Positions 25,316-34,266 of a stretch of DNA of 64,000 bases are shown here, piece after piece. Made by a program: the position numbers and the translations under genes. The notes under the pieces were generated by a model that did no database searches, was not told the origin of the DNA, and saw only the letters and a program-made list of their open reading frames with translations. This DNA comes from Nocardia jejuensis NBRC 103114 (GTDB lineage Bacteria > Actinomycetota > Actinomycetes > Mycobacteriales > Mycobacteriaceae): NCBI RefSeq assembly GCF_001613145.1, contig NZ_BDBU01000025.1, forward strand, positions 1 through 64,000. Reading direction: 5' to 3'. Each line of letters starts with the position of its first letter. Position 1 is the stretch's first letter.

Positions 25316-27601
25316 TTGTCTGATCACGTGTTTCGCGACGGTCCGGCGCGCTATGCGACCGGGCAGCTGCAGCGGGCGCTCGAGGCGGTCGCCGTCGGCG
25401 CGGACGCCGATGCCCGGGCCCGGGCTCAGCGCAAGGTCCGACGCTGGCGGGAGGTGCTGGACGGGGTCTCCGGCGGCACCCTCGAGATCGGGAGCCGCAC
25501 GCCGGTCGCGAAGCTGCCCGCATGGGCGACTCTGGAAGTGGTGCACGGTGGTTTCGCGACCGGTCGCGCGTCGGCGGACGTGGCGGCGAGTCCGGGTGAG
25601 CTGGACCGGCTGCCGGGCGAGGTTCCCGGCGGCACCGATCGGGAGCGGGTCAATCTCTGGTATCTGAGCGATGCGGGACAGGCCGAACTGCTGAACGCGT
25701 TGCGCGCGGGGCGCTATCGCATCGAGGTGCCCGAGGAGGCGGCGCTGGCCGTCGTCGCGCTGCTGCTGGACAAGGGATTCGCGGAGCAGGCGCTAAATCT
25801 GGTGGCGGAACTGCGGCCGTTCATGTCGCGATTGCGGTTCACCCCGGCCTTCCACGCGGTGCCGCGTCCGGCCGGGGACGCGGTGCGGGTCGCGTCGGTC
25901 GGCGAGGTGGTGGGCGCGCTGCGCGCGGTGCGCACGCCGGAGCAGCTGCGGGCGATGCACACCACCATCGAGGTGTGGACGCCGCTCTACGATCGGCTGG
26001 TCGCACTGTGGTGCGGGACCGTCGAGGGCGTGCTGCCGTCCCTGGAAAACGGTGCGGTGCACGGTGGTTGGCCGTGCCGGGTGTGGCCCGAGGACTGGGC
26101 GGAGCGGCGGGCGCGCTGGCTGACGGACTTCACCGCGGCGCGGCGCGATCACGGGTTCGCTGGGCGGCACGCTCATCCCCGGAGCAACTTCGCGCGGCTG
26201 CACGAGGCGCTCGTCGGTTGCGCGCGGGACAGTGCCGCGTTGAATTCGCGGCAGGTCGGGTGGGTTCGCCGAGCGCTGGCCAACACGCTGACCCATCATG
26301 ACGAGCCCGGCAGCGACACACGGGAATTGGTACGCATGGAGCAGGCCTCGTCGATTGCCGAGCCGCTGTACGCCGACCTGGCGGGTGTGCTGGCCGCTCG
26401 GCTCGATCGGTATCCGGCCGGCGGCGGACTGCCGTCGCCGGAGGAGGTCGAGGCTCCGGTCTCGCCTGCCGACACGGTGCGCGTCGCCGACGGAACCGTG
26501 ATCCCACAGCACCTGCGGGACAAGGCGATACGGGCGCTGGAGGCCACGCCCGGTGAGCTGATCGATCGCGGCATCATCGGTTCCGGTGAGGTGCTGGCGG
26601 CGGTGCTGCCGCAGCTCACCTCGCGATTGCTGGCCGCGGATATAGCCGATCCGGCGGCGGCCGGGCTGATGGAGCAGCTGTACACGGCGTTCCGGCAGCG
26701 TCGCAGCCTGCTGCTGGTCGGATTGCAGAATCAGGTCGGATTCGACGAGCTGCCCTGGGCGACGGCGCTGAAGACGCTGCGGGACAGGGGAGACGACGCA
26801 CCGGCGGTCGCGGCGCGAGAGCTGCTGGCGCGTACCGCGCTACTGGCGGTCGAGTCGTTTCCGGAGGCTGTGCTGCCGAATCCGCTGGTGCGGGAGTTCC
26901 GCACGCTCGCCGAGCGTGCGGGGCTGCGGCTGCCCCTGGTCGAGGAGGTGGCGGCCGACATCTTCATGGGCACCTTCACCGACAAGTGGCGGGTCGCCGC
27001 CGCGACCGCGAGCCGAGTGCTCGAGGGCACGCTGTATCAGCGGTACTACGACCTGCCCTCCGCCGATCACTGGGAGACCGAGAGCCGCAAGGGAAAGCTC
27101 TGGGGCAAGAGCACCGCGGAAGGTTTCGCCGAGCTGTGCACGGCCCGCTCCGCAGAGGCGGGGGCGGGCGGCAGCTGGGTCGCGGCCAACGGTGCGGTCC
27201 TGGAGCAGAGTCAGATCCTCACCACCCACAACCTGGCCGTGCTGGTGGACGCACTGGATCTGGGCGATCGGCTGCGCGCGGTGGCACCGGCCCTGGCGCG
27301 CAGCACCTTCGAGTGGATCCTGCGACGGCTCGACCAGCCCGCCCGGGGCCACGCCGCCCTCATCCAAAGGAAGAACGCCGCCTACGCGTGGCGTCAGGCG
27401 CTGTTCCTGCTGAGCTACTGCGACGCCCCGACCCAGCGCGAGGAAATCCGCCGTATCCACACCCGTACGGCCAACCCGATCCTGTTCCCCTACACCCGCG
27501 GCCTCGAACACATCGCCGACGGTGGTCGCTTCACCTCCAGCGGAACCGTCCCTCACGGCCCCGGCCGCCGGTTCCTCGGTTGGACGGTCTCGCAGCGCTG
27601 A
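25316..27601 (+). CDS. Uncharacterised 761-aa protein linked to the tRNA-like pair
   Basis: I do not recognise this family. The TTG start is supported by GGGGAG five bases upstream. The protein is soluble, with no signal peptide, membrane segment, P-loop, zinc motif or known nuclease signature that I can see. Features: a basic N-terminal helix (ARAQRKVRRWREVL), TLEVVHGGFATG near residue 70, helical Ala/Leu-rich central repeats (about 130-480), and a C-terminal half with FTDKWRVAAATAS, WETESRKGKLWGKSTAEGF, LTTHNLAVLVDAL and NPILFPYTRGLEHIA. Several conserved-looking Trp, His and Arg residues suggest an RNA- or nucleotide-handling protein, but that is speculation. It is almost certainly cotranscribed with the two tRNA-like genes. 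Confidence 0.85.
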   Translation: MSDHVFRDGPARYATGQLQRALEAVAVGADADARARAQRKVRRWREVLDGVSGGTLEIGSRTPVAKLPAWATLEVVHGGFATGRASADVAASPGELDRLPGEVPGGTDRERVNLWYLSDAGQAELLNALRAGRYRIEVPEEAALAVVALLLDKGFAEQALNLVAELRPFMSRLRFTPAFHAVPRPAGDAVRVASVGEVVGALRAVRTPEQLRAMHTTIEVWTPLYDRLVALWCGTVEGVLPSLENGAVHGGWPCRVWPEDWAERRARWLTDFTAARRDHGFAGRHAHPRSNFARLHEALVGCARDSAALNSRQVGWVRRALANTLTHHDEPGSDTRELVRMEQASSIAEPLYADLAGVLAARLDRYPAGGGLPSPEEVEAPVSPADTVRVADGTVIPQHLRDKAIRALEATPGELIDRGIIGSGEVLAAVLPQLTSRLLAADIADPAAAGLMEQLYTAFRQRRSLLLVGLQNQVGFDELPWATALKTLRDRGDDAPAVAARELLARTALLAVESFPEAVLPNPLVREFRTLAERAGLRLPLVEEVAADIFMGTFTDKWRVAAATASRVLEGTLYQRYYDLPSADHWETESRKGKLWGKSTAEGFAELCTARSAEAGAGGSWVAANGAVLEQSQILTTHNLAVLVDALDLGDRLRAVAPALARSTFEWILRRLDQPARGHAALIQRKNAAYAWRQALFLLSYCDAPTQREEIRRIHTRTANPILFPYTRGLEHIADGGRFTSSGTVPHGPGRRFLGWTVSQR

Positions 27602-27725
27602 GGGTCGGGCGCGGGTTCCCGGGCAGCCCTCGCTACGACGTGAATCTCCGACTCGCGTCCGAAGGAACCAGCGCGCCCCCACTCGCGTCCAATCGGTAGA
27701 CGAACCGAGCGAGGAGGGACGGCCG

Positions 27726-29408
27726 GTGTTCCCGAACCCCGAGCAGCCGAGCACACAGCCGGAGCACGCCCCACGACCTGAACAGCCGGGCGAACAACCC
27801 GGACCCGGATCATCGCTACCGACAACGGAATTGCTCAGCGCGCAGCGGATCCAGCGGGGCGCCGAGCAGGAGCAGGCGCGTATTTCGCATGGCGGGGTGG
27901 ATCCGGACTACATCCGGCAGGTGGAGCATTTTCCGGACCTGTCGCACGAGGAGATCTATCGGCACGTCCAGGCGATGGATCCCGGCGCGATGCACGCTCA
28001 GGCACAGGTCTGGGTGAGCATCGCCGACGGACTCTGCGGAGCCGCGACCGCGCTGCACGCCATCATCCAGTCGACCCTGGCCGAGGGTATGCAGGGCCGT
28101 TTCGCCGCGGCCGCCGACACCGCGGCCCGGCAGTTCGTCCGATCCGTCATCGACACGGCCGAAGTCGTCCACAGCACCGGCCACCGAATGGCGGCTGCCG
28201 CCTACGGCGCGGAGGCGCTCCGCCGCACCGTTCCCCCACCACCGACCCCGGACACCGCGACCTCCCCCATCGACTCTTCCCCACCGGCCACCCTCCGGAA
28301 CGACACCTCCCCCGGCCCAGAGGCTTTCGAAGCCGTGCGCACGGAACAACACCAGCTCGCCATAGCGGCGATGGAAGCCAACTACCTCACCACCTACCCA
28401 CCCGCAGGCTCGGGCGTCCCCGCCTTCACGAACCCCGCCGCGGTGAACAGCTCCGACACCACACCGGGCGGAATCGCCTCCGGCCCAGCCGATCCCGCCT
28501 CACCATCATCCGAATCCGACACCACACCGGGCGGCTCTCACGACTCGGCACCCGGCACCTCGCCGAGCAACTCGTCCGACTCGATATTCGACGCCGGTCC
28601 GCCAACCCGGTGGGACACCACCGCACCGAGCAGCACCTCGAGTTCGACACTCGAGGTGACACCGATCAGTTCGCTGCGCTCGACGATCGGCAGCGCATCG
28701 GACCACTCCCCCGGTCCCACGACATTCGGCGACACCCGACCAACCGGCACCGACTCGAACGCCACCAGCCCCGCCGACTACACGACCCGCAAGTTCGACG
28801 AGCCGATAACGAACCCGGCCGGGTCATCTCCCCAGAACACCGCACCCCTGGCCACGAACACCCCTGGCAGCCAACCCGATTCACCGCCATCCTCCGGCCG
28901 TACCGCTCGGCAATCCCAGCTCACCGGCGTCGCCCGCGCCCTCGACTCATTGCTCACCCCCACCGACCTCGACTCCCGCAGCCGCCTTCCAGCACCCGCC
29001 ACCCCGACAACCCCACCGGCCACGACCACCCCGCCCTCTCCCCGCACTCCATCCGTTCCCCACAGCCCAGAGGTTCCGCAGATACCCACGCCCGCCCCCC
29101 GCCCGGACCCGGGCCGCAGCTACCCCGCCCTTCCCAACTCCGGAACCGTCTCGCTACCAACCCTTCCCGGCAACTCCATCCCGGCTGGGCCGAGCTCCTC
29201 ACCCCACCCCACAGGCATGTACCCGGGCATGCACGCCCCCACGGCCCGCCCCGCCGACAGCGACACCCACACCTCCCCCACCTGGCTACACCGAACCCGC
29301 ACCGAAGAACTCCTCGGCACTCCCCTCCCCACCGTCCCACCCGCCATCGGAGCCGAATTCCCCTCCGCCCGAACAGACCCCACCCCCCTCGAACCCAACT
29401 CCCCCTAG
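27726..29408 (+). CDS. PPE/WXG-like protein with long disordered tail, candidate ESX substrate
   Basis: A 560-aa protein. Residues about 45-180 are a helical domain (HEEIYRHVQAMDPGAMHAQAQVW... to RRTVPPPP) resembling the PPE/WXG100 helical hairpins exported by type VII systems, with Ala-rich helices and a central Trp. The remaining ~370 residues are Pro/Ser/Thr-rich and disordered, including twice DTTPGG. No C-terminal toxin or enzyme domain is visible. The GTG at 27726 has GGAGGG seven bases upstream. No esx, eccC or chaperone genes lie nearby, so secretion is inferred from fold alone. It follows the tRNA-linked gene after 124 bases. Confidence 0.7.
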   Translation: MFPNPEQPSTQPEHAPRPEQPGEQPGPGSSLPTTELLSAQRIQRGAEQEQARISHGGVDPDYIRQVEHFPDLSHEEIYRHVQAMDPGAMHAQAQVWVSIADGLCGAATALHAIIQSTLAEGMQGRFAAAADTAARQFVRSVIDTAEVVHSTGHRMAAAAYGAEALRRTVPPPPTPDTATSPIDSSPPATLRNDTSPGPEAFEAVRTEQHQLAIAAMEANYLTTYPPAGSGVPAFTNPAAVNSSDTTPGGIASGPADPASPSSESDTTPGGSHDSAPGTSPSNSSDSIFDAGPPTRWDTTAPSSTSSSTLEVTPISSLRSTIGSASDHSPGPTTFGDTRPTGTDSNATSPADYTTRKFDEPITNPAGSSPQNTAPLATNTPGSQPDSPPSSGRTARQSQLTGVARALDSLLTPTDLDSRSRLPAPATPTTPPATTTPPSPRTPSVPHSPEVPQIPTPAPRPDPGRSYPALPNSGTVSLPTLPGNSIPAGPSSSPHPTGMYPGMHAPTARPADSDTHTSPTWLHRTRTEELLGTPLPTVPPAIGAEFPSARTDPTPLEPNSP

Positions 29409-29599
29409 TCCTGCACGGCGAGCGAGACCACTGCGCTGAGTCCAGCCCCGAGCAACGAACGGTCGGCGGTGATCGAGAGGGCAACCCCGTCACCGCAACT
29501 CATCTCTGCGGTGAGGTCGCCGAGCCTCCAGCGCCGACGGACCACTACGCTTGTCGCTCAACCGATTCGGGATCGGTCGCTGAAGTCCGGCGTGCCCCT

Positions 29600-32500
29600 C
29601 TACGGTTGCTCCCCGCCGAACACTCGCTCCACCACGGTCTTCGCGCGGCGTGTAACCCGCATGTAGTGGTCCAGGAATTCGCTGCCGTCGTCGTTGGGCC
29701 AGCCGGCGACCTTGGCTACCGCGGACAGCAGGGTGCCGGGGCCGGGGAGTTGGTCGGCGGGTTTGCCGCGGACCAGGACCAGGGCGTTGCGGGCCTTGGT
29801 GGCGGTGAGCCAGGCGTCGCGCAGGAGGGCGGCGTCCTCGGGGTCGATGAGGTGGGCGCGCTCGATTTCGTCGAGGGATTCGAGGGTGGAGGTGTTGTGC
29901 AGGGCGGGGACCTCGTGAGCGTGCTGCAGCTGCAGCAGTTGCACGGTCCATTCGACATCGGCGAGACCACCGCGGCCGAGCTTGGTGTGGGTGGCCGGGT
30001 TGGCTCCGCGCGGGAGGCGTTCGGCGTCGACCCGGGCCTTGATGCGGCGGACCTCGCGCACACCCTCGGGCGACATGCCGCCCTCGCGGTAGCGAATGGG
30101 GTCGATGGTGTGCAGGAAGCGCAGCCCGAGATCCGTGTCCCCCGCGATGAAGTGGGCGCGCAGCAGGGCTTGGATCTCCCACGGCTGCGCCCACTGGGAG
30201 TAGTAGGCGGAGTAGGCGGCGAGGGTCCGCACCAGCGCGCCGTTGCGGCCTTCGGGACGCAGGCCCGCGTCGACCTGCAGCGGCGGGTCGGTGCTGGGCG
30301 CGCCGAGCAGCCGCTGGATCTGTTCGGCAATGCTGTTCGCCCACTTCACCGCGACGGTCTCGTCCTCACCGGGGCGGGGATCGCAGACGAACAGCACATC
30401 GGCGTCGGAACCGTAGCCGAGTTCCATACCGCCGAGTCGGCCCATGCCGATGACGGCGAAGTCGGCGGGCGCCGGTTTGCCGAGTTCGGCTTCGCTGGCG
30501 CGGATCACGCCGAGCATCGACGCTTCCAAGGTCGCGATCCACACCGACGACAGCGCCTCGCACACCTGCGGAACTTCGAGTATGCCCAGCACATCGGCGG
30601 AGGCGACGCGCGCGAGTTCGTGGCGGCGCAGCGAGCGCGCGGTCGCGATGGCGCGCTTGGCATCGTCGTAACGTCGTGCGCCGGAGAGGATTCCACGCTT
30701 CACATCGGACGGCTTGGTGGCCAGCAGCAGCGGCCCGTTGGGGCCGTCGGCGTACATGCGAATCGTCTCGGGCGCGTTGATGAGCAGGTCCGGCAGGTAC
30801 GCCGAGGACCCGAGCACGATCATCAACCGCTGGGCGATCGCGCCCTCGTCGCGCAGTTCCCGCAGGAACCAGATCTCGTTGTCCAGGCCCTCGGACACCC
30901 GGCGATACGCGAGCAGCCCGGCGTCGGGATTCGGTGTCTCCCCCAGCCATTCGAGCAGTGTCGGCAGCAGCAGCGCCTGGATCCGCCCCTTGCGCCCGAC
31001 CTCGCTCGTGAGCGCCTTCAGATGCCCGAGCGCGTTCTCCGGTGCGCCGTAGCCGAGCGCCTTGAGCTGGCGCACGGCGGCTTCGGGGCTGAGCCGCAAT
31101 TGATCCGCGTCGATCCGCGCGATCGATTCCAGCAGCGGCCGATAGAACAGCTTGGCGTGCAACCGCCGCACCCGCACCGCATTGCGCTTGATCTCGCTGG
31201 TGAGCACACCGACCGCGTCCTGCCGCCCGTCGGGCCGCATATGCGCGGCGCGCGCCAGCCAGCGCATGCCCTCCTCGTCGTCGGGGGCGGGCAGGGTGTG
31301 GGTGCGCTTGAGTTTCTGCAGCTGCAAACGATGTTCGAGCAATCGCAGGAATTCGTAGGAGGCGGTGAGGTTGGCCGCGTCGTCGCGGCCGACGTATCCG
31401 CGCGCGGCCAGCGCCGCGAGCGCGTCCACGGTGCCCTGCACGTGCAGGCGCTCATCGGCCTTGCCGTGCACCAATTGCAGTAGCTGCACGGCGAATTCGA
31501 CATCGCGCAGACTGCCGTGCCCGAGTTTGAGTTCCCGCTCACGCAGGTCCGCGGGCACCAGGTCCTCCACGCGCCTGCGCATGGCCTGCACGTCGGGGAC
31601 GAAGTCGGGGCGTTCGGAGGCCGCCCACACCATCGGCATCAGCGCGTCGCGGTACTGGCCGCCGAGTTCGAGATCGCCGGTGGCGGGCCGCATCTTGAGC
31701 AGCGCCTGGAATTCCCAGGTGCGCGCCCACCGCTTGTAGTACGCGATATGCGATTCGAGGGTGCGCACCAGCGCACCCGCCTTGCCCTCGGGCCGCAGCG
31801 CCGCGTCCACCTCGAAGAACGCGGACCCGCCGACCGTCATCGTCTCGGCGGCGAGCCGGGTGGCGGTGGTGTCGGCCGGTTCGGCGACGAAGATGACATC
31901 CACATCGGAGACGTAATTCAGTTCTCGCGCACCGCATTTGCCCATGGCGATCACGGCCAGCCGGGCCGGCACCGGACGGTCGGGGCACACCCGCGCGACG
32001 GCCACCGACAGCGCGGCGGTCAGCGCCACATCGGCGAGGTCGGTGAGCTGCCAGCCCACCTCCTGGTATGGCAGCACCGGTTCGTTCTCGACGGTGGCGG
32101 CCAGATCGATGGCGGCCAGCAGCATGAGTTGATCGCGATACCGCTTGCGCAGCAACCCGATCGCCTCGGGCCCGGAGATTCCGGCACGGTACAGCATGGG
32201 CCCGGCATTGGGCCCCTCCTCCGGCACGGCCCGCACCACCTCGAGCAGCTCGGCCAGCAGTTCCTCGCGGGTCGGCAGTTCGGGGCGCAGCAGCAGTCGC
32301 CAGGCGGCGGGGTCGGCCACCAGATGGTCGGCGAAGGCGCTCGAGGAGCCGATCAGCGCGAAGAGCCGGCCGCGCAGCGAGAGGTTCGACCGCAACTCGG
32401 AATCCAGCGCGGCCCAGTCGCTTCCGAGTTGCTCCCGCAGCCGCATCAGGGTCAGCAGGGCGAGATCGGCATCGGGCGAGCGCGAGAGCGCCCACAGCAG

Positions 32501-32620
32501 TGGAACGCTCTCGGCGTTGTCCCACGCCAACTCTCGCAGGGAGTCCGATGCGGACGGCTCGAGCAAACCGAGCCTGCCTACACCTGGGACAGCGGAACGG
32601 GCAGTCGGTGGCCGGACCAT
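29600..32620 (-). CDS. glnE: Bifunctional glutamine-synthetase adenylyltransferase/deadenylase GlnE
   Basis: A 1006-aa two-headed nucleotidyltransferase that adds AMP to, and removes it from, the GlnA1 tyrosine. Both nucleotidyltransferase domains show their signatures: GKCGARELNYVSDVDVIFV in the N-terminal half and GRLGGMELGYGSDADVLFV in the C-terminal half. Each is followed by its helical GlnD/PII-sensing domain. Length and order match Rv2221c. It is downstream of glnA2 on the same strand, and its target gene glnA1 is in this window. The ATG at 32620 fits the family N terminus. Confidence 0.97.
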   Translation of the reverse strand: MVRPPTARSAVPGVGRLGLLEPSASDSLRELAWDNAESVPLLWALSRSPDADLALLTLMRLREQLGSDWAALDSELRSNLSLRGRLFALIGSSSAFADHLVADPAAWRLLLRPELPTREELLAELLEVVRAVPEEGPNAGPMLYRAGISGPEAIGLLRKRYRDQLMLLAAIDLAATVENEPVLPYQEVGWQLTDLADVALTAALSVAVARVCPDRPVPARLAVIAMGKCGARELNYVSDVDVIFVAEPADTTATRLAAETMTVGGSAFFEVDAALRPEGKAGALVRTLESHIAYYKRWARTWEFQALLKMRPATGDLELGGQYRDALMPMVWAASERPDFVPDVQAMRRRVEDLVPADLRERELKLGHGSLRDVEFAVQLLQLVHGKADERLHVQGTVDALAALAARGYVGRDDAANLTASYEFLRLLEHRLQLQKLKRTHTLPAPDDEEGMRWLARAAHMRPDGRQDAVGVLTSEIKRNAVRVRRLHAKLFYRPLLESIARIDADQLRLSPEAAVRQLKALGYGAPENALGHLKALTSEVGRKGRIQALLLPTLLEWLGETPNPDAGLLAYRRVSEGLDNEIWFLRELRDEGAIAQRLMIVLGSSAYLPDLLINAPETIRMYADGPNGPLLLATKPSDVKRGILSGARRYDDAKRAIATARSLRRHELARVASADVLGILEVPQVCEALSSVWIATLEASMLGVIRASEAELGKPAPADFAVIGMGRLGGMELGYGSDADVLFVCDPRPGEDETVAVKWANSIAEQIQRLLGAPSTDPPLQVDAGLRPEGRNGALVRTLAAYSAYYSQWAQPWEIQALLRAHFIAGDTDLGLRFLHTIDPIRYREGGMSPEGVREVRRIKARVDAERLPRGANPATHTKLGRGGLADVEWTVQLLQLQHAHEVPALHNTSTLESLDEIERAHLIDPEDAALLRDAWLTATKARNALVLVRGKPADQLPGPGTLLSAVAKVAGWPNDDGSEFLDHYMRVTRRAKTVVERVFGGEQP

Positions 32621-32750
32621 TATCTCAACCTACATGTCAGGCCCGGCCGACATGCGCGCCAACCCTCCGAAATCAGACATCGTGGCCCAGCCGAGCTCGG
32701 CTCGACACGACGCCCGTACGACTCCGATATCGAAGGGCCGCGCAGCCTGT

Positions 32751-34091
32751 CTACAGACCGAGGTATTCCTTCAGCTCGTAGGGCGTCACCTGATTGCGGT
32801 AGCCCGACCACTCACGACGCTTGTTGCGCAGGAAGAAGTCGAAGACGTGCTCGCCGAGCGCCTCGGCGACCAGCTCGGACCGCTCCATATTGCGCAGCGC
32901 CTCGTCCAGGCTGGCCGGCAGTTCCCGGAAGCCCATGGCGCGGCGCTCGGCCGAGGTCAGCGACCACACGTCGTCCTCCGCCTCGGGCGGCAGCGTGTAG
33001 CCCTTCTCGATACCGCGCAGACCGGCGGCCAGGATCACCGCGAAGGCCAGGTACGGGTTGCAGGCCGAATCGGGGCTGCGGACCTCGACGCGTCGCGAGG
33101 ACGACTTGTTCGGGGTGTACATCGGAACCCGAACCAGCGCAGAGCGGTTGGACCGGCCCCACGAGGCGGCCGTCGGCGCTTCGCCGCCGTGGATGAGCCG
33201 CTTGTACGAGTTCACCCACTGGTTGGTGACGGCGCTGATCTCGTGCGCGTGCTCGAGAATGCCCGCGATGAACGCGCGCGCGGTGTCGGACAGGTTGTTC
33301 GGGTCGTCCGCGTCGGCGAAGGCGTTCTGCTCACCCTCGAACAGCGACATGTGCGTGTGCATGGCCGAGCCGGGGTGTTCGGCGAACGGCTTGGGCATGA
33401 AGGTGGCGCGCACACCCTCGTCGATCGCCACCTCCTTGATCAGGTAGCGGAAGGTCATGACGTTGTCGGCCATGGACAGCGCGTCCGCGTAGCGCAGGTC
33501 GATCTCCTGCTGGCCCGGTGCGCCCTCGTGATGCGAGAACTCGACGGAGATGCCCATCGACTCCAGCGCGTCGATGGCGTGCCGGCGGAAGTTCGGCGCC
33601 TCGTCGTGCACGGCCTGATCGAAGAACCCGCCGTTGTCCACCGGGATCGGGGAGGATCCGTCGTACGGGCCGGGCTTGATCAGGAAGAACTCGATCTCCG
33701 GGTGCACGTAGCAGCTGAAGCCGAGATCGGCGGCCTTGTTCAGCTGACGGCGCAGCACGTGCCGCGGATCCGCCCAGGACGGCGAACCGTCCGGCATGGC
33801 GATATCGCAGAACATGCGCGCGGAATGCTGATGACCCTTCGAGGTCGACCACGGCAGCACCTGGAAGGTGGACGGGTCCGGCTTGGCCACCATGTCCGCC
33901 TCGGACACCCGGGCAAACCCTTCGATGGCGGAACCGTCGAAGCCGATGCCCTCCTCGAAAGCGCCCTCGAGCTCGGCAGGCGCGATGGCAACGGACTTGA
34001 GATAGCCCAGCACATCGGTGAACCAGAGCCGCACGAAGCGAATATCGCGCTCTTCGAGCGTGCGGAGGACGAATTCCTTCTGACGGTCCAT
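32751..34091 (-). CDS. glnA2: Glutamine synthetase GlnA2
   Basis: A 446-aa type I glutamine synthetase paralogue, the same length as M. tuberculosis GlnA2. It has FDGSAIEGFARV, the metal/ATP blocks KPFAEHPGSAMHTHMS and VRVPMYTPNKSSSRRVEVR, but lacks the GlnA1-type adenylylation tyrosine loop. The N terminus MDRQKEFVLRTLEERDIRFV fixes the ATG at 34091; a GTG at 34109 would add six residues. It lies upstream of glnE in the same direction. GlnA2-type enzymes in actinomycetes are dispensable and some may use polyamines, so the substrate should not be assumed. Confidence 0.95.
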   Translation of the reverse strand: MDRQKEFVLRTLEERDIRFVRLWFTDVLGYLKSVAIAPAELEGAFEEGIGFDGSAIEGFARVSEADMVAKPDPSTFQVLPWSTSKGHQHSARMFCDIAMPDGSPSWADPRHVLRRQLNKAADLGFSCYVHPEIEFFLIKPGPYDGSSPIPVDNGGFFDQAVHDEAPNFRRHAIDALESMGISVEFSHHEGAPGQQEIDLRYADALSMADNVMTFRYLIKEVAIDEGVRATFMPKPFAEHPGSAMHTHMSLFEGEQNAFADADDPNNLSDTARAFIAGILEHAHEISAVTNQWVNSYKRLIHGGEAPTAASWGRSNRSALVRVPMYTPNKSSSRRVEVRSPDSACNPYLAFAVILAAGLRGIEKGYTLPPEAEDDVWSLTSAERRAMGFRELPASLDEALRNMERSELVAEALGEHVFDFFLRNKRREWSGYRNQVTPYELKEYLGL

Positions 34092-34266
34092 GCCCGCGAG
34101 CGTATGCACCCGGAGTTAAATCCGTGTTACATGAGCGTCAGGACGCGGAACGAGTACCCGAAGTCGTACCTCACACCCCTGCCCACCACCGCTGTCGAGT
34201 CGCTCCCGGGCGACACGCCGAGATGGTCGCGCGACCCGGAAGCGGCTCGGAACGAGAGCTCGGGCC

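Noticed and set aside
28610..31483. 957-codon open frame on the plus strand over glnE
   Set aside because: It runs antisense to glnE and across the disordered tail of the PPE-like gene. It is Arg/Gly/His/Pro-rich, has no domain, and is a shadow of GC-rich coding DNA.
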